Origin: Lolium rigidum
Taxonomy: Eukaryota; Streptophyta; Magnoliopsida; Poales; Poaceae
Reading direction: 5' to 3'
NCBI RefSeq assembly: GCF_022539505.1
Contig: NC_061510.1
Location: 395,294,249-395,358,248, forward strand
DNA length: 64,000 nt
A program made the position numbers and the translations under genes. The notes beneath the pieces are model-generated. The model had not been told where the DNA came from and ran no database searches. It saw only the letters and a list, made by a program, of their open reading frames with translations. The first letter of the stretch is position 1. Every line of letters starts with the position of its first letter. Of the stretch, positions 32,459 to 44,825 are shown in pieces.

Positions 32459-35400
32459 ATAAACAATTATCATTAATCAAGATTATAAATAATACAACAA
32501 TTATGTAAAGCTCATTAAGGAAAATGGGAGCTTTATTGATAATCACACAAGATACAATGTCAATTACAATATCCAGAAATGAAATATGAATTTACAACAC
32601 ATTACATGAATTGAAGAAATAGAAAAAGAAAAGAAAAGAAAAGAAAAGGAAATTACAATTCAATGATCTATCCTAACACTACAAGCTAAACTTCATTTAG
32701 TCTTGTACTTGATGATCTTCATGATCATTGGATCATCACTTTGCTCCCTGCACATAATCACAACAAATAAAAGTTATGCCAAGTGGCATACCACTTGGCA
32801 GGTTAAAAATCAAATAGAATTGGAGAGGATATGACCAAAGCTGCCGAGCTGATCCAACCTCAGCTAAGACACAAGCCAGATACCAAGCATGTGCACACAC
32901 ACACAGCCTAGCAGCTCACCAGGCCTTGTGCATGCAGCACACACATACAACACAGAGAGGAGTCACCAAAACAACCAGGCAGTGTTGTCGACCAGGAGAG
33001 CTTGCAGGGATCATATATAAACTTTTCAGAGCCAAACCCTAGCCATTGCATCGATAGCAGCCTCACAGAGTAAGTCACAAGAACACAAGAACACAAGAAC
33101 AGCTTGAACAGCCACTCGTCGTTCAACACATCTTCACCACCATAGCAAATAACCAAGAAGTATCAAGCTCACAAGGAGGAGCGAGGGCAAGCCAAACAAA
33201 CCACCGAAGCAAAACCTCTACACCAACACCAAATTCTAGGAGCTGGAGTGAGGTATATCAAGGAATCATGAGCAAGCATCTGTCTTGCTCATAAATAAGC
33301 ATATGCATCAATCACACACAAGCAAAGGGGTGTGAGTATCCAGTTGTATCATCATCTGGCTACTAAGCCTTTTGGTGCAAGCAAACCAAAGAACAGTCAG
33401 AAGGAAAATACCAAGGGAACAGTGGTATGTCAACATGGTGACATACCAGAGAAATCCAACCTGGATAAATCCCTAACTAGCCATTCAAAATCATCTAGCA
33501 CTTAAAGCCAAGCAAGCCATCGAACGGATAGACAGATTGTGTCTATTCTTGTTGTCAACGAGCAAAGGTAACTGGAAAACCAACAAGGTTTCTTCCAAGT
33601 GAGATATTCACCAAATTACAGACAAGCCAACAAAGGTGGGAGCTACCCTAACGACAAGGAATTGTCTGTCAGGACCACCTCAACCACTTTACCAAACCCA
33701 ACAGAGAAGCCATGCACAGATATCATTACCCAGATGGGTTCAAATGGAGCTAGGGTTCCCAACAGATGTTGGCATCCCTCTAGCTCAATCAATTTAATTG
33801 TAAGATGATCACAACTACCAGCGAGTTCACATCATTTATCCACTTAGCCAAGCAAGACAACACGAGATAAATGAATATACAAGAAGTCAATACACCGAGC
33901 TTTGCAAATGACCCGGAGGATCACCGCAAGCATCAACAGATGCTTGAGCAAGCACCAGACACACACCGAGGCCAAGCACTGTGTGATGCACACACAACAC
34001 GATGAGAGCAATAGTGAGGCACGACTATGAAACGAGCAACATTTACAAGCAAATGATGATCATGTGATCATCGACGAGCTTGCTAAAAGCATGCCAGTAC
34101 ATGCTAGAGCCAACCTATCAATCAATCATGGATCATTTGACTAACACAACACCAATTCATCAACAGTTGCTTCACAGCTAATCACATAAATAATTTATGA
34201 TTGTATCCAGAAGCTCATCAAATGCTTAATGAATCATTGGATCATAATACACCAGCTAAACATTTAAACTCATCACTGTATAACACAGATAAGTCACAGT
34301 GATAATCAATTGAGCATAATCATAAGTCTAAGCACCAGAATAAGCCACAATGGCTCTGGCACTTGCAAACTTGCAAGAAATTGCACACTGTAATCAAGCC
34401 AGGGTATCACACATGAACACACTTGAATTCTAGCCAGCATAGCAACTAAAATAGAGGCACAGATCATGAAATGAGTGAAAACAGCAAGCACTGGCGTGGC
34501 CAGGGTAACACTGGCTAAGGCCAGTAGGGCCAGTAGCAAGAACAGCAGCAGCACAGCTATGGCCATGGAAGTAGAGCAACAACAGCAGCTAGCCAGAAGC
34601 GCAGCAGTAGCAAACACGCATGCACAGCAAGCCCAAGTGGTAGAGCATGACAGAGGAGGAAGAAGCGAGGGAGAAGATGGAGGCGCGTGTACACGGAGCG
34701 GAGCACCACGGCGTGCCATGGCGGCACGGCGGCACGGGCCAACCACGGCAGCGCCAAGCCGCGCCTGGCCTGGCATCGCCGAGCACGAGCACCCCATCAC
34801 CACCACGGCGGCGTCACGGCACCAGCGTCGCCGGTGAGCAGCACATCACCGCGCAACCTCCTGGCCGTGTAGGCGAACGCGACGGGGGCGAACGAAGAAG
34901 GAGACGAAGAACAGATCGAGCCGGAGGATCTGATGCGCCGCCGTGAGGCGGTCCAGATCCGCCGCATCTCATCGCCGGAGTCGGTCGGAGGCGACCGGAG
35001 TATTTCAGTGAAGGCGGCGGCGACCACGGCATCGCCAGAGAGTCGAGTAGGGGGTTAGGGTTTCTGCGCGAGGAGAGGGGAGAGGACGAGTGGGCCGACC
35101 GAGCCCAAAGAGTGGCTCGGGTTCGACCTAACCCGTTGGGCCACTCTGACAGGTGGGTCCCAAGGGCATTTTGGTCATTTCACAAAATCACTTAAATACA
35201 GAAACTTTGAAATTTCATAAGAAATGCTTAAAAGCTCTAAAAAAATAATTAAAAATATGAAAATAGATCAGCATAAAATTCTCTATCATAATAAAATACA
35301 AAAGGGAATTTTTGAAGACAACTAAGAATAAGTCTTCATTTGATGATTTAAATAATCATTTAAATCACACATATAATTTTCAATAATAAAAATAAGTCCA

Positions 35401-35975
35401 TTAATGCATTTGGACTTTAAAAACACCTTGACAACATTTCAAGGTTGTATTTTACTTTAAATAAAGTATCCCCAAATTATTCTTAGTATTAACCTCTTAC
35501 ATGAAATAATAACGACATCGGAAGGGGGGAACAAACCCTAAAACTGGAACCATGCATAATTGCTTCTTTAACCATTGCCCTTATCGGACAATGATGCTAT
35601 TTTTCAGAACCAGAGGACAAGGGTCGGTCCACACCATCCAACTGCAAAACTTTGCAGTGTTCAGGCAAGTTCATCACTTGCTCATGTCATTTGAGTATCT
35701 TTATCAAATTACTTGCAAAGTACTATGATCACTATTGCCTAAAAACCAAAACCACTATTTTCATAACTATGAATATGACTATGTGGTTGGCAATGGAACC
35801 ATGGATTGTGTTGATATGGTGGAGGTTCCATTGCAAGGGTTAATATCCATCTAGGATTAACAACAAATGTCATCCAGTGATTCTTGTGTCGTAATACCCG
35901 TGTTAACCATAAGATCCGGAGTGGGACGGAGTAGTCAAAAGTGTTTCCACCTCTCGTTCATCAACGGACGCGCTT

Positions 35976-36110
35976 TACCGTAGACACTTGTATCTGTCAG
36001 GGCAAGCGGTTGGCTGGGGAAGCCTTAAGTCCCCACGGCATAGTCCGTAGACACTTGTCGCTCGAAGAACAAGCGGTTGGCCGGGGAAGCCTTAAGTCCC
36101 CACGGTATTG
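35976..36110 (+). repeat. Tandem ~65-bp duplication in the chromovirus LTR
   Basis: GTAGACACTTGT, then CAAGCGGTTGGC, then GGGGAAGCCTTAAGTCCCCA occurs twice in succession with small differences. Confidence 0.75.
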
Positions 36111-37133
36111 CGGTCTATGATGGGTTGCAGCTACCGGCGAAGGAGTTTGGTTAACGAGTCCCAAAGCTGTTGTCGTGGTCGGGGTCCACCCGCGAGTGGG
36201 AATAATGGGACCGGCGAGGACCCAGGGTCGGGGTATGCAACAAAGGGTGGGTGTTCGAGGTAGCGGAGGAACATGATTGGCTAGACCTTATACCGGGCCT
36301 CACACCATAGGAAGTGTGGACGGGAAAGCTGCACGGTTGGCACCAAGGTTAAGATCTCTTATGGGTAAAGCAACACACCTCTGCGAGTGTAAATAACCGT
36401 GACTCGTCACCCCTGTTCCGGGATATGGAACTGCGAACGCGGCCGGAAAGGAGCTCCATGAAGTTCTAGTAAACCGGTGAAGGCTGGCGGACATAGCTCT
36501 TTGAAATAAAAGCAATCTCCTGAAAAATGTTTATCAAAACCTGCATTGGTATTAGACTTTCTGGTCTAATATCGTAGTTAGTGCATTAAACACCTCTTAT
36601 CTATAATGAACTTGTTGAGTACGCTCGTACTCATCCCACTCTTAAATCCCTTGCTTAGATTGTCTGAATCGTCTGGAGGAGGACTACGACAACTCTGAAG
36701 GAGCCGAGATCATCGGCTATGAAGAACCAGACCTCTCCGGAGGTATTGAAGGCGTAGACTACCTCATAGTCTACGGAACCGGGGAGGCTTCAGGAGGAGA
36801 TCAAGCCTAGAAGCATCGAGTAGTAGTAATAGCCGAGCAGCACGAACTCTTAATACTTAGCTGCTCGAGAGAATAAATGTATAACTTAATGAGACTTCTA
36901 TATTGTAAGCTAAGTTGGGTTCGCCTCGAACCCAGGAGTATTCCTCTTAGGACCCAAGAGAAGCTCCAAGACGGTATGTGTATTATGTTTGTAATAATAA
37001 ATGAATGAGTTATGGACCTGCTATGTTCTGTTGTACTACTCTGAGGGATGTAATATTTGCGTAATGGTACTTCGTGAATGTTATATCAACGACTAGCATA
37101 CTACAACATGCAGTGGTATGCAGGGTCACCACA

Positions 37134-38115
37134 CGCCTCTACTCCAACCTCGGCGTCGACTCTGCACCGGCTCTCCTCCATCATCCGCCCTACGCCGGCC
37201 TCCGCGGTCGACTCGCTGGCTGGCTGTAGCGCCTGCCTTGGTAGTCTGCCGCGACCGGCTCGCCCGCATCGTCTCCGCCTCGGCCGGTCCGGCCCAGCAG
37301 CCAGTTTGACCAGAACTGTGGCCGGCTGGTCCGGTCCAGCAGCCGGTCTGACCGGGCGGCCGACCGGGCGGATGAGCGGAGCCCCCTGGACGACCGAGAC
37401 TGTGGCCGGCTGGTCCGACCCAGCAGCCGGTTTGACCGGAACTGTGGCCGGCTGGTCCGGTCCAGAAGCCGGTCCGACCGGGCCGGTCGTAGAGCCGGTT
37501 GACCTGGTCTGGCACTGCTTCCATCTACCGTGGGGCACGGCTGCACGCAATGCACATGGGACGCCGTTTGCGTCGCAGCCGGCCGCCTTCGTCTGCACGG
37601 TCTCCATCGCCGGTTCGTCTTCGCCGTCATCGTCCAGGACATCAACGACAACGTCGTCAACGACTCCAATCTGCGGCGCGTAGTCCACGCCATGGCACGT
37701 GTAGCGGCGCCGTCGGTCTGATCAACCGACCCCGCACACGTCTCCGCCAAGCACGTCCCCGAGCACGCGCATACCACCGATTGAGCATCGGGTTGCCGCT
37801 GCGTCGCCCCTTCGGGTCGCAGCGCCGCCAACTTTGGTCCACGCTGCTAGCCAACGACGCGCCTTCTGAGGCGCGTACGTCGCTGGTGGCGTCCCGCCGC
37901 TGCACCGACTCACGCCCTACAGCTACGTCGGCCCCTCAGGCCGTGGCGTCGCCGCACGCGGTCACCTTCGCCGTCCCCCGCGCATCGACGTCCGAGGCCA
38001 CCACAGCGCTGCCTCTTCGGTGTGGGTCGCCTCCGTCCGCACATGGTCTTCGTCACACCGTCGGGTCTTCCTCGCCTACTTCGTGTACCGCCGCCGCGCC
38101 TCCACCTCGGGTCGC
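37134..38115 (+). mobile_element. Copia-like leader fragment, right half
   Basis: GC-rich, CpG-rich sequence beginning CGCCTCTACTCC at the chromovirus LTR edge and cut at 38115 by an Athila-like LTR. It appears to continue the leader that starts after the Copia primer site at 47464-47475, because both junctions carry CGCCT. Several overlapping ORFs in all frames reflect composition; I cannot assign a protein. Confidence 0.5.
37309..37500 (+). repeat. GGCCGGCTGGTCCGGTCCAG minisatellite
   Basis: Units of the form ACTGTGGCCGGCTGGTCC, then CAGCAGCCGGT, then GACCGG recur about three times with an interposed degenerate unit. Confidence 0.75.
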
Positions 38116-39341
38116 TGATACGTCTCCGACGTATCGATAATTTCTTATGTTCTATGCCATATTATTGATGATACCTACATGTTTTATGCACACTTTATGT
38201 CATATTCGTGCATTTTCTGGAACTAACCTATTAACAAGATGCCGAAGTGCCAGTTCTTGTTTTCTGCTGTTTTTGGTTTCAGAAATCCTAGTAACGAAAT
38301 ATTCTCGGAATTGGACGAAACGAAGACCCGGGGGCCTATTTTTCCACGGAGCTTCCGGAAGACCGAAGAACATACGAAGTGGGGCCACGAGGTGGCGACA
38401 CCACAGGCGGCGCGGCCAAGGGGGCCCGCGCCGCCCTATGGTGTGGCCCCCTCGTCGGGCCCCGACTCGCCCTTCCGCCTACTTAAAGCCTCCGTCGCGA
38501 AACCCCCGATGCGAAAAACCACGATACGGAAAACCTTGCGAGACGCCGCCGCCGCCGATCCCATCTCGGGGGATTCGGAGATCTCCTCCGGCACCCTGCC
38601 GGAGAGGGGATTCATCTCCCGGAGGACTCTACACCGCCATGGTCGCCTCCGGAGTGATGAGTGAGTAGTTCACCCCTGGACTATGGGTCCATAGCGGTAG
38701 CTAGATGGTTGTCTTCTCCTCATTGTGCTTCATTGTTGGATCTTGTGAGCTGCCTAACATGATCAAGATCATCTATCTGTAATTCTATATGTTGTGTTTG
38801 TCGGGATCCGATGGATAGAGAATACCATGTTATGTTAATTACCAAGTTATTACATATGTGTTGTTTATGATCTTGCATGCTCTCCGTTACTAGTAGAGGC
38901 TCTGGCCAAGTTTTTTACTTTTAACTCCAAGAGGGAGTATTTATGCTCGATAGTGGGTTCATGCCTGCATTGACACCAGGGACGAGTGACGAGAAAGTTC
39001 TAAGGTTGTGTTGTCTTGTTGCCACTAGGGATAAAACATTGGCGCTATGTCCGAGGATGTAGTTGTTGATTACATTACGCACCATACTTAATGCAATTGT
39101 CCGTTGTTAGCAACTTAATGCTTGGAGGGGTTCGGACGATAACCTGAAGGTGGACTTTTTAGGCATAGATGCAGTTGGATGGCGGTCTATGTACTTTGTC
39201 GTAATGCCCAATTAAATCTCACTATACTTATCATGTCATGTATGTGCATTGTTATCCCCTCTCTATTTGTCAATTGCCCGACTGTAATTTGTTCACCCAA
39301 CATGCTTTTATCTTATGGGAGAGACACCTCTAGTGAACTGT
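38116..39341 (+). repeat. Athila-like LTR, plus orientation, truncated
   Basis: It begins TGATACGTCTCC after GTCGC and stops at GTGAACTGT, followed at once by a chromovirus LTR start. About 370 bp of the LTR end are missing. ORFs up to 173 codons here are the same LTR artefact as in other copies. Confidence 0.8.
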
Positions 39342-39545
39342 TGTAATGTCCCAGGTTTAGAGACGATCGAGGGGTAGATTTTAGAAAGGGATGTGAATTA
39401 CATAGTAAATTCTGGGGAAATTTCGCGCTTTTAAACAAAAACTGCATCGAAGGGGGACAAGTTTCTCTCTCGACACCTTACAGGGTTAGGGTTTCGAGAG
39501 TGCGACAAACTTGCTTCTCACTTCACTAGTTTAGGGTTTTGAGAA
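39342..39545 (+). mobile_element. Start of another chromovirus LTR, cut by gap 2
   Basis: TGTAATGTCCCAGG and 190 bp more. It is more diverged from 30256 than the 47197 copy is, so it belongs to a different insertion. Confidence 0.75.
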
Positions 39546-39645
39546 NNNNNNNNNNNNNNNNNNNNNNNNNNNNNNNNNNNNNNNNNNNNNNNNNNNNNNN
39601 NNNNNNNNNNNNNNNNNNNNNNNNNNNNNNNNNNNNNNNNNNNNN
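39546..39645. other. Scaffold gap 2 (100 N)
   Basis: A 100-N run. The flanking host sequences (Athila-like LTR plus strand on the left, Athila-like interior minus strand on the right) and their would-be target duplications do not match, so the two sides are probably not one insertion. Confidence 0.95.
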
Positions 39646-39695
39646 ATATCAGACTTGCATACTACACCATGCAGTGGTATGCCGGGTCACCACAG
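39646..39695 (+). mobile_element. End of a chromovirus LTR
   Basis: CATGCAGTGGTATGCCGGGT then CACCACA, the same end as 37133. It lies inside the Athila-like interior, which resumes with GACATGCCATC. Confidence 0.75.
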
Positions 39696-42230
39696 ACATG
39701 CCATCATAAACTTGATCATACTATTTGTAAATCATATGTAGTGAATGCAGCGATCAAAACAATGTATATGACATGGGTAAACAACTGAATCATAAAGCAA
39801 AGACTTTTCATGAATAGCACTTCAAGACAAGCATCAATAAGTCTTGCATAAGAGTTAACTCATAAAGTAATAATTCAAAGTAAAGGTATTGAAGCAACAC
39901 AAAGGAAGATGAAGTTTCAGCGGTTGCTTTCAACTTATAACATGTATATCTCATGGATATTGTCAACATAGAGTAATATAATAAGTGCAATAAGCAAGTA
40001 TGTAGGAATCAATGCACGAGTTCACACAAGTGTTTGCTTCTTGAGATGGAGAGAAATAGGTAAACCGACTCAACAATGAAAGTAAAAGAATGATCCTCAT
40101 AGAGGAAAAGCATCGATTGCTATATTTGTGCTAGAGCTTTGATTTTGAAAACATGAAACAGCTTTGTCAACGGTAGTAATAAAGCATATGCATCATGTAA
40201 ATTATATCTTATAAGTTGCAAGCCTCATGCATAGTGTACCAATAGTGCCCGCACCTTGTCCTAATTAGCTTGGACTACCTGGATTATCACCGCAATACAT
40301 ATGCTTTAACCAAGTTTCACAAAGGGGTACCTCTATGCCGCCCGTACAAAGGTCTAAGGAGAAAGCTCGCATTTGGATTTCTCGCTTTTGATTATTCTCA
40401 ACTTAGACATCCATACCGGGACAACATAGACAACGGATAATGGACTCCTCTTTTAATGCTTTAGCATTCAACAACAATTAATTCTTTTCTCATTAGAGAC
40501 TTGAGGATATTTGTCCAAAACTGAAACTTCCACCATGGATCATGGCTTTAGTTAGCGGCCCAATGTTCTTCTCTCACAATATGCATGCTCAAACCATTCA
40601 ACTCGAGTGTAGATCGCCCTTACTTCAGACAAGACGAACATGCATAGCAACTCACATGAAATTCAACAATGAGTTGATGGCGTTCCCCGATAAACATGGT
40701 TATCGCACAACAAGCAACTTAATAAGAGATAAAGTGCATAATTACATATTCAATACCATAATAGTTTTTAAGCTATTTGTCCCATGAGCTATATATTGCA
40801 AAGGTGAATGATGGAATTTTAAAGGTAGCACTCAAGCAATTTACTTTGGAATGGCGGGAAAATACCATGTAGTATAGGTAGATATGGTGGACACAAATGG
40901 CATAGTGGTTGGCTCAAGTATTTTGGATGCATGAGAAGTATTCCCTCTCGATACAAGGTTTAGGCTAGCAAGGCTTATTTGAAACAAACACAAGGATGAA
41001 CTGGTGCAGCAAAACTCACATAAAAGACATATTGAAAACATTATAAAACTCTACACCGTCTTCCTTGTTGTTCAAAACTCAATACTAGAAATTATCTAGA
41101 CTTTAGAGAGACCAATTATGCAAACCAAATTTTAGCATGCTCTATGTATTCTTCACTAATAGGTGCAAAGTATATGATGCAAGAGCTTAAACATGAGCAC
41201 AACAATTGCCAAGTATCACATTACCCAAGACATTATAGCAATTACTACATGTATCATTTTCCAATTCCAACCATATAACAATTTAACGAAGAGGAAACTT
41301 CGCCATGAATATTATCAGCTAAGAACACATGTGTTCATATGAACCAGCGGAGCGTGTCTCTCTCCCACACAAGCATGATGTAATCCAATTTATTCAAACA
41401 AAAACAAAAACAAAAGCACACAGACGCTCCAAGTAAAGCACATAAGATGTGACCGAATAAAAATATAGTTTCAAGAGAAGGAACCCGATAATTTATTGAT
41501 GAAGAAGGGGATGCCTTGGGCATCCCCAAGCTTAGACGCTTGAGTCTTCTTGATATATGCAGGGATGAACCACCGGGGCATCCCCAAGCTTAGACTTTTC
41601 ACTCTTCTTGATCGTAGTATATCATCCTCCTCTCTTGACCCTTGAAAACTTCCTCCACACCAAACTCGAAGCAACTCATTAGAGGGTTAGTGGACAATAA
41701 AAATTAACATGTTCAGAGGTGACACAATCATTCTTAACACTTCTGGACATTGCATAAAGCTACTGGACATTAATGGATCAAAGAAATTCATCCAACATAG
41801 CAAAAGAGGCAATGCGAAATAAAAGGCAGAATCTGTCAAAACAGAACAGTCCGTAAAGATGGATTTTATTAGGCCACCAGACTTGCTCAAATGAAAATTC
41901 TCAAATTGAATGAAAGTTGCGTACATATCTCGAGGATCACTCACGTAAATTGGCATAATTTTCTGAGTTACCTACGAGAGAATTAGACCCAGTATTCGTG
42001 ACAACAAAGAAATCTGTTTCTCGCGCAGTAATCCAAATCTAGTACTTACTTTACTATCAAAGACTTTACTTGGCACAACAAAACACAAAACTAAGATAAG
42101 GAGAGGTTGCTACAGTAGTAAACAACTTCCAAGATACAAATATAAAACAAAGTACTGTAGCAAAATAACACATGGGTTATCTCCCAAGAAGTTCTTTTCT
42201 TTATAGCCATTAAGATGGGCTCAAGTAGTT

Positions 42231-42878
42231 TTAATGATGCACTCGCAAGAGATAGTATGTGAAGCAAAAGAGAGCATCAAGAGGCAAATTCAAAACACAT
42301 TTAAGTATAACATGCTTCCTATGCATAGGAATCTTGTAAATAAACAAGTTCATGAAGAGCAAAGTGACAAGCATAGGAAGATAAAACAAGTGTAGCTTCA
42401 AAAATTTCAGCACATAGAGAGGCATTTTAGTAACATGAAAATTTCTACAACCATATTTTCCTCTCTCATAATAACTTTCAGTAGCAACATGAGAAAACTC
42501 AACAATATAACTATCACATAAAGCATTCTTATCATGAGTCTCATGCATAAAATTATTACTCTCCACATAAGCATAATCAATTTTATTAGTTGTAGTGGGA
42601 GCAAATTCAACAAAGTAGCTATCATTATTATTCTCATCAAGTGTAGGAGGCATAGTATAATCACAATAAAATTCACTCTCCATAGTAGGTGGCACCAAAA
42701 GTCCACTATCATTATCATCATCAGAAATAGGAGGCAAAGTATCATCAAAGAAAATTTTCTCCTCAATGCTTGGGGGACTAAAAATATCATGAAAACCAGC
42801 TTCCCCAAGCTTAGAACTTTCTATATCATTATCAACAATGGTGTTCAAAGCGTTCATACTAATATTACTACCGAGCAT
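42231..42878 (-). CDS. Second copy of the membrane-type ORF (215 aa)
   Basis: It aligns with the ORF at 8108-8896 from its SMNALNTI segment (SMNSLNTI in the other copy) onward. One DIFSPPSIEEKI motif is clear; the second repeat is altered (VPPTMESEFYCDYTMPP). The acidic Tyr-rich block (APTTTNKIDYAYVESNNF) is almost unchanged, and the two hydrophobic C-terminal segments (KMPLYVLKFLKLHLFYLPML and CVLNLPLDALFCF) are retained. The N-terminal 30-40 residues are lost or frameshifted; a basic segment upstream (42880-42970) resembles the missing part. Survival of an open frame in two diverged copies suggests past selection on the protein. Confidence 0.55.
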   Translation of the reverse strand: MLGSNISMNALNTIVDNDIESSKLGEAGFHDIFSPPSIEEKIFFDDTLPPISDDDNDSGLLVPPTMESEFYCDYTMPPTLDENNNDSYFVEFAPTTTNKIDYAYVESNNFMHETHDKNALCDSYIVEFSHVATESYYERGKYGCRNFHVTKMPLYVLKFLKLHLFYLPMLVTLLFMNLFIYKIPMHRKHVILKCVLNLPLDALFCFTYYLLRVHH

Positions 42879-43104
42879 GCAAAGAAGATTTCATAGGTTT
42901 TTTAATTTTTGCATCAAACAATCCATGTTTTAAATCAGGAAATAGAATAAGAAGCTCACTCTTGTACATTATGCCAAACTAGTGTAAACAAGAAACAACA
43001 AGATGCAATTGCAGGATCTAAAGGAAATAGCTTTGAGCACACACACAACGGCGCCAGAAAAATACTTTACCTGAGACCGTAGTATGAGAGCCTTTTACCT
43101 TTCC

Positions 43105-43122
43105 TCCCCGGCAACGGCGCCA
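43105..43122 (-). other. Primer binding site for tRNA-Asp(GUC), element B1
   Basis: TCCCCGGCAACGGCGCCA. A second partial copy, CAACGGCGCCAGAAA, lies at 43046-43060, 59 bp away. Confidence 0.85.
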
Positions 43123-43132
43123 GAAAATAGCT

Positions 43133-44825
43133 TGATGTCTACGGGAGCTTCTATTCTTGTAGACAGTGTTGGGCCTCCAAGAGCAGAGGTTTGTAGAACA
43201 GCAGCAAGTTTCCCTTAAGTGGATACCCAAGGTTTATCGAACTCAGGGAGGAAGAGGTCAAAGATATCCCTCTCATGCAACCCTGCAACCACAAAGCAAG
43301 AAGTCTCTTGTGTCCCCAACACACCTAATAGGTGCACTAGTTCGGCGAAGAGATAGTGAAATACAGGTGGTATGAATAAGTAGTACCAACGGCACCAGAA
43401 AAGTGTTTTGCCCAGGACAGTAAACAAGCAGTAGTAACGCAGCAGTAGTAACGCAGTAAAACAGTAAACAAGCAAGCGATAGCGATATTTAGGAACAAGG
43501 CCTAGGGATTACACTTTCACTAGTGGACACTCTCAACATTGATCACATAACGGAATAGATAAATGCATACTCTACACTTTTGTTGGATGATGAACACATT
43601 GCGTAGGATTACACGAACCCTCAATGCCGGAGTTAACAAGCTCCACAATAATGCTCATATTTTAGTAACCTTTAGTGTAAGATAGATCAAAAGACTAGAC
43701 CAAGTACTAGCATAGCATGCACACTGTCACCTTCATGCATATGTAGGAGGAATAGATCACATCAATATTATCATAGCAATAGTTAACTTCGCAATCTACA
43801 AGAGATCTTGATCATAGCATAAACCAAGTACTAACACGGTGCACACATCTGTCACCTTTGCACACGTGCGGGAGGAATAAACTACTTTAATAACAAATCA
43901 CTAGAGTAGCACATAGATAAATTGTGATACAAAACATGTTGCAATCATAAAGAGATATAAATAAGCACTTCACTACGCCATTCAACATTGAGTAAGTATT
44001 CTCGTGAAATATGGCCTAAGAGACCCACACGGTGCACACACTCGTCACCTTTACACACGTGGGACAAGGAGTCTCCGGAGATCACATAAGTAAAACTCAC
44101 TTGACTAGCATAATGACATCTAGATTACAAGCATCATCATATGAATCTCAATCATGTAAGGCAGCTCATGAGATTATTGTATTGAAGCACATAGGAGAGA
44201 GATGAACCACATAGCTACCGGTACAGCCCCGAGCCTCGATGGAGAACTACTCCCTCCTCATGGGAGCAGCAGCGGTGATGAAGATGGCGGTGGAGATGGC
44301 AGCGGTGTCGATGGAGAAGCCTTCCGGGGCACTTCCCCGCTCCGGCAGGGTGCCGGAACGAGACTCCGTCCCCGGATCTTGGCTTCGCGATGGCGGCGGC
44401 TCTGGAAGGTTTCTGTGGTTTTCGTCGAACGCCCCGAGGTTTTTAGGCCAGGGGCTTTATATAGGCGGAGCGGCGGCGCAGGAGGGCTTCTGGCGGGCCC
44501 ACACCCTAGGGGGCGCGCCCCTTGGCCGCGCCGGGGTGTGGTGTGGTGGCCCCGCCCCCTTCTCCGGTGGTTCTCGTGTGTTCGGATGCTTCCGGGTAAA
44601 ATAGGAACCCGGGCGTTGATTTCGTCCGATTCCGAGAATATTTCGTTACTAGGATTTCTGAAACCAAAAACAGCAGAAATAACAGAATCGGCACTTCGGC
44701 ATCTTGTTAATAGGTTAGTTCCAGAAAATGCACGAATATGACATAAAGTGTGCATATAACATGTAGATAACATCAATAATGTGGCATGGAACACAAGAAA
44801 TTATCGATACGTTGGAGACGTATCA
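43133..44825 (-). repeat. 5' LTR of element B1
   Basis: 1693 bp, TGATACGTCTCC at 44825 to ...GTAGACATCA at 43133 in element orientation. It closely resembles the LTR at 61198-62896. Confidence 0.85.
44455..44463 (-). promoter_or_regulatory. TATA box of the B-type Athila-like LTR
   Basis: TATATAAAG on the minus strand. The same word is at 62521-62529 (minus) and 54182-54190 (plus), always about 365 bp into the LTR. Confidence 0.55.

Larger units (their letters stand above)
30256..37133 (+). mobile_element. 3' LTR of the chromovirus (~5.0 kb), carrying a LINE
   Basis: It starts TGTAATGTCCCAGG after the polypurine tract and ends GGGTCACCACA. Subtracting the LINE and one target duplication leaves 4999 bp, an exceptionally long LTR. 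The first ~2.4 kb can be aligned with the inverted copy at 44826-47197, and its first 120 bp show only about three differences. The remainder is non-coding; GC-rich ORFs around 34300-35030 are in LTR sequence and unsupported. The right flank is CGCCT. Confidence 0.85.
39696..44825 (-). mobile_element. Athila-like element B1 with membrane-type ORF
   Basis: 5' LTR 43133-44825, primer site 43105-43122, ORF 42231-42878, conserved 3' region with internal polypurine-tract copies (41520-41535 and 41578-41593). The body breaks about 75 bp short of the expected polypurine tract at 39696. Inserted into the chromovirus LTR at 44825/44826 (flank CCGGC). This LTR belongs to a second subtype, with a TATATAAAG promoter word and a ...GTAGACATCA end. 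Confidence 0.8.

Noticed and set aside
34306..35032. Overlapping ORFs up to 166 codons on both strands
   Set aside because: CpG-rich part of the chromovirus LTR. Several frames are open at once, with no domain and no conserved start.
37078..38140. ORFs up to 213 codons in four frames
   Set aside because: They cross the LTR edge at 37133 and a minisatellite, and have Pro/Arg/Gly-rich composition typical of chance frames in GC-rich DNA.
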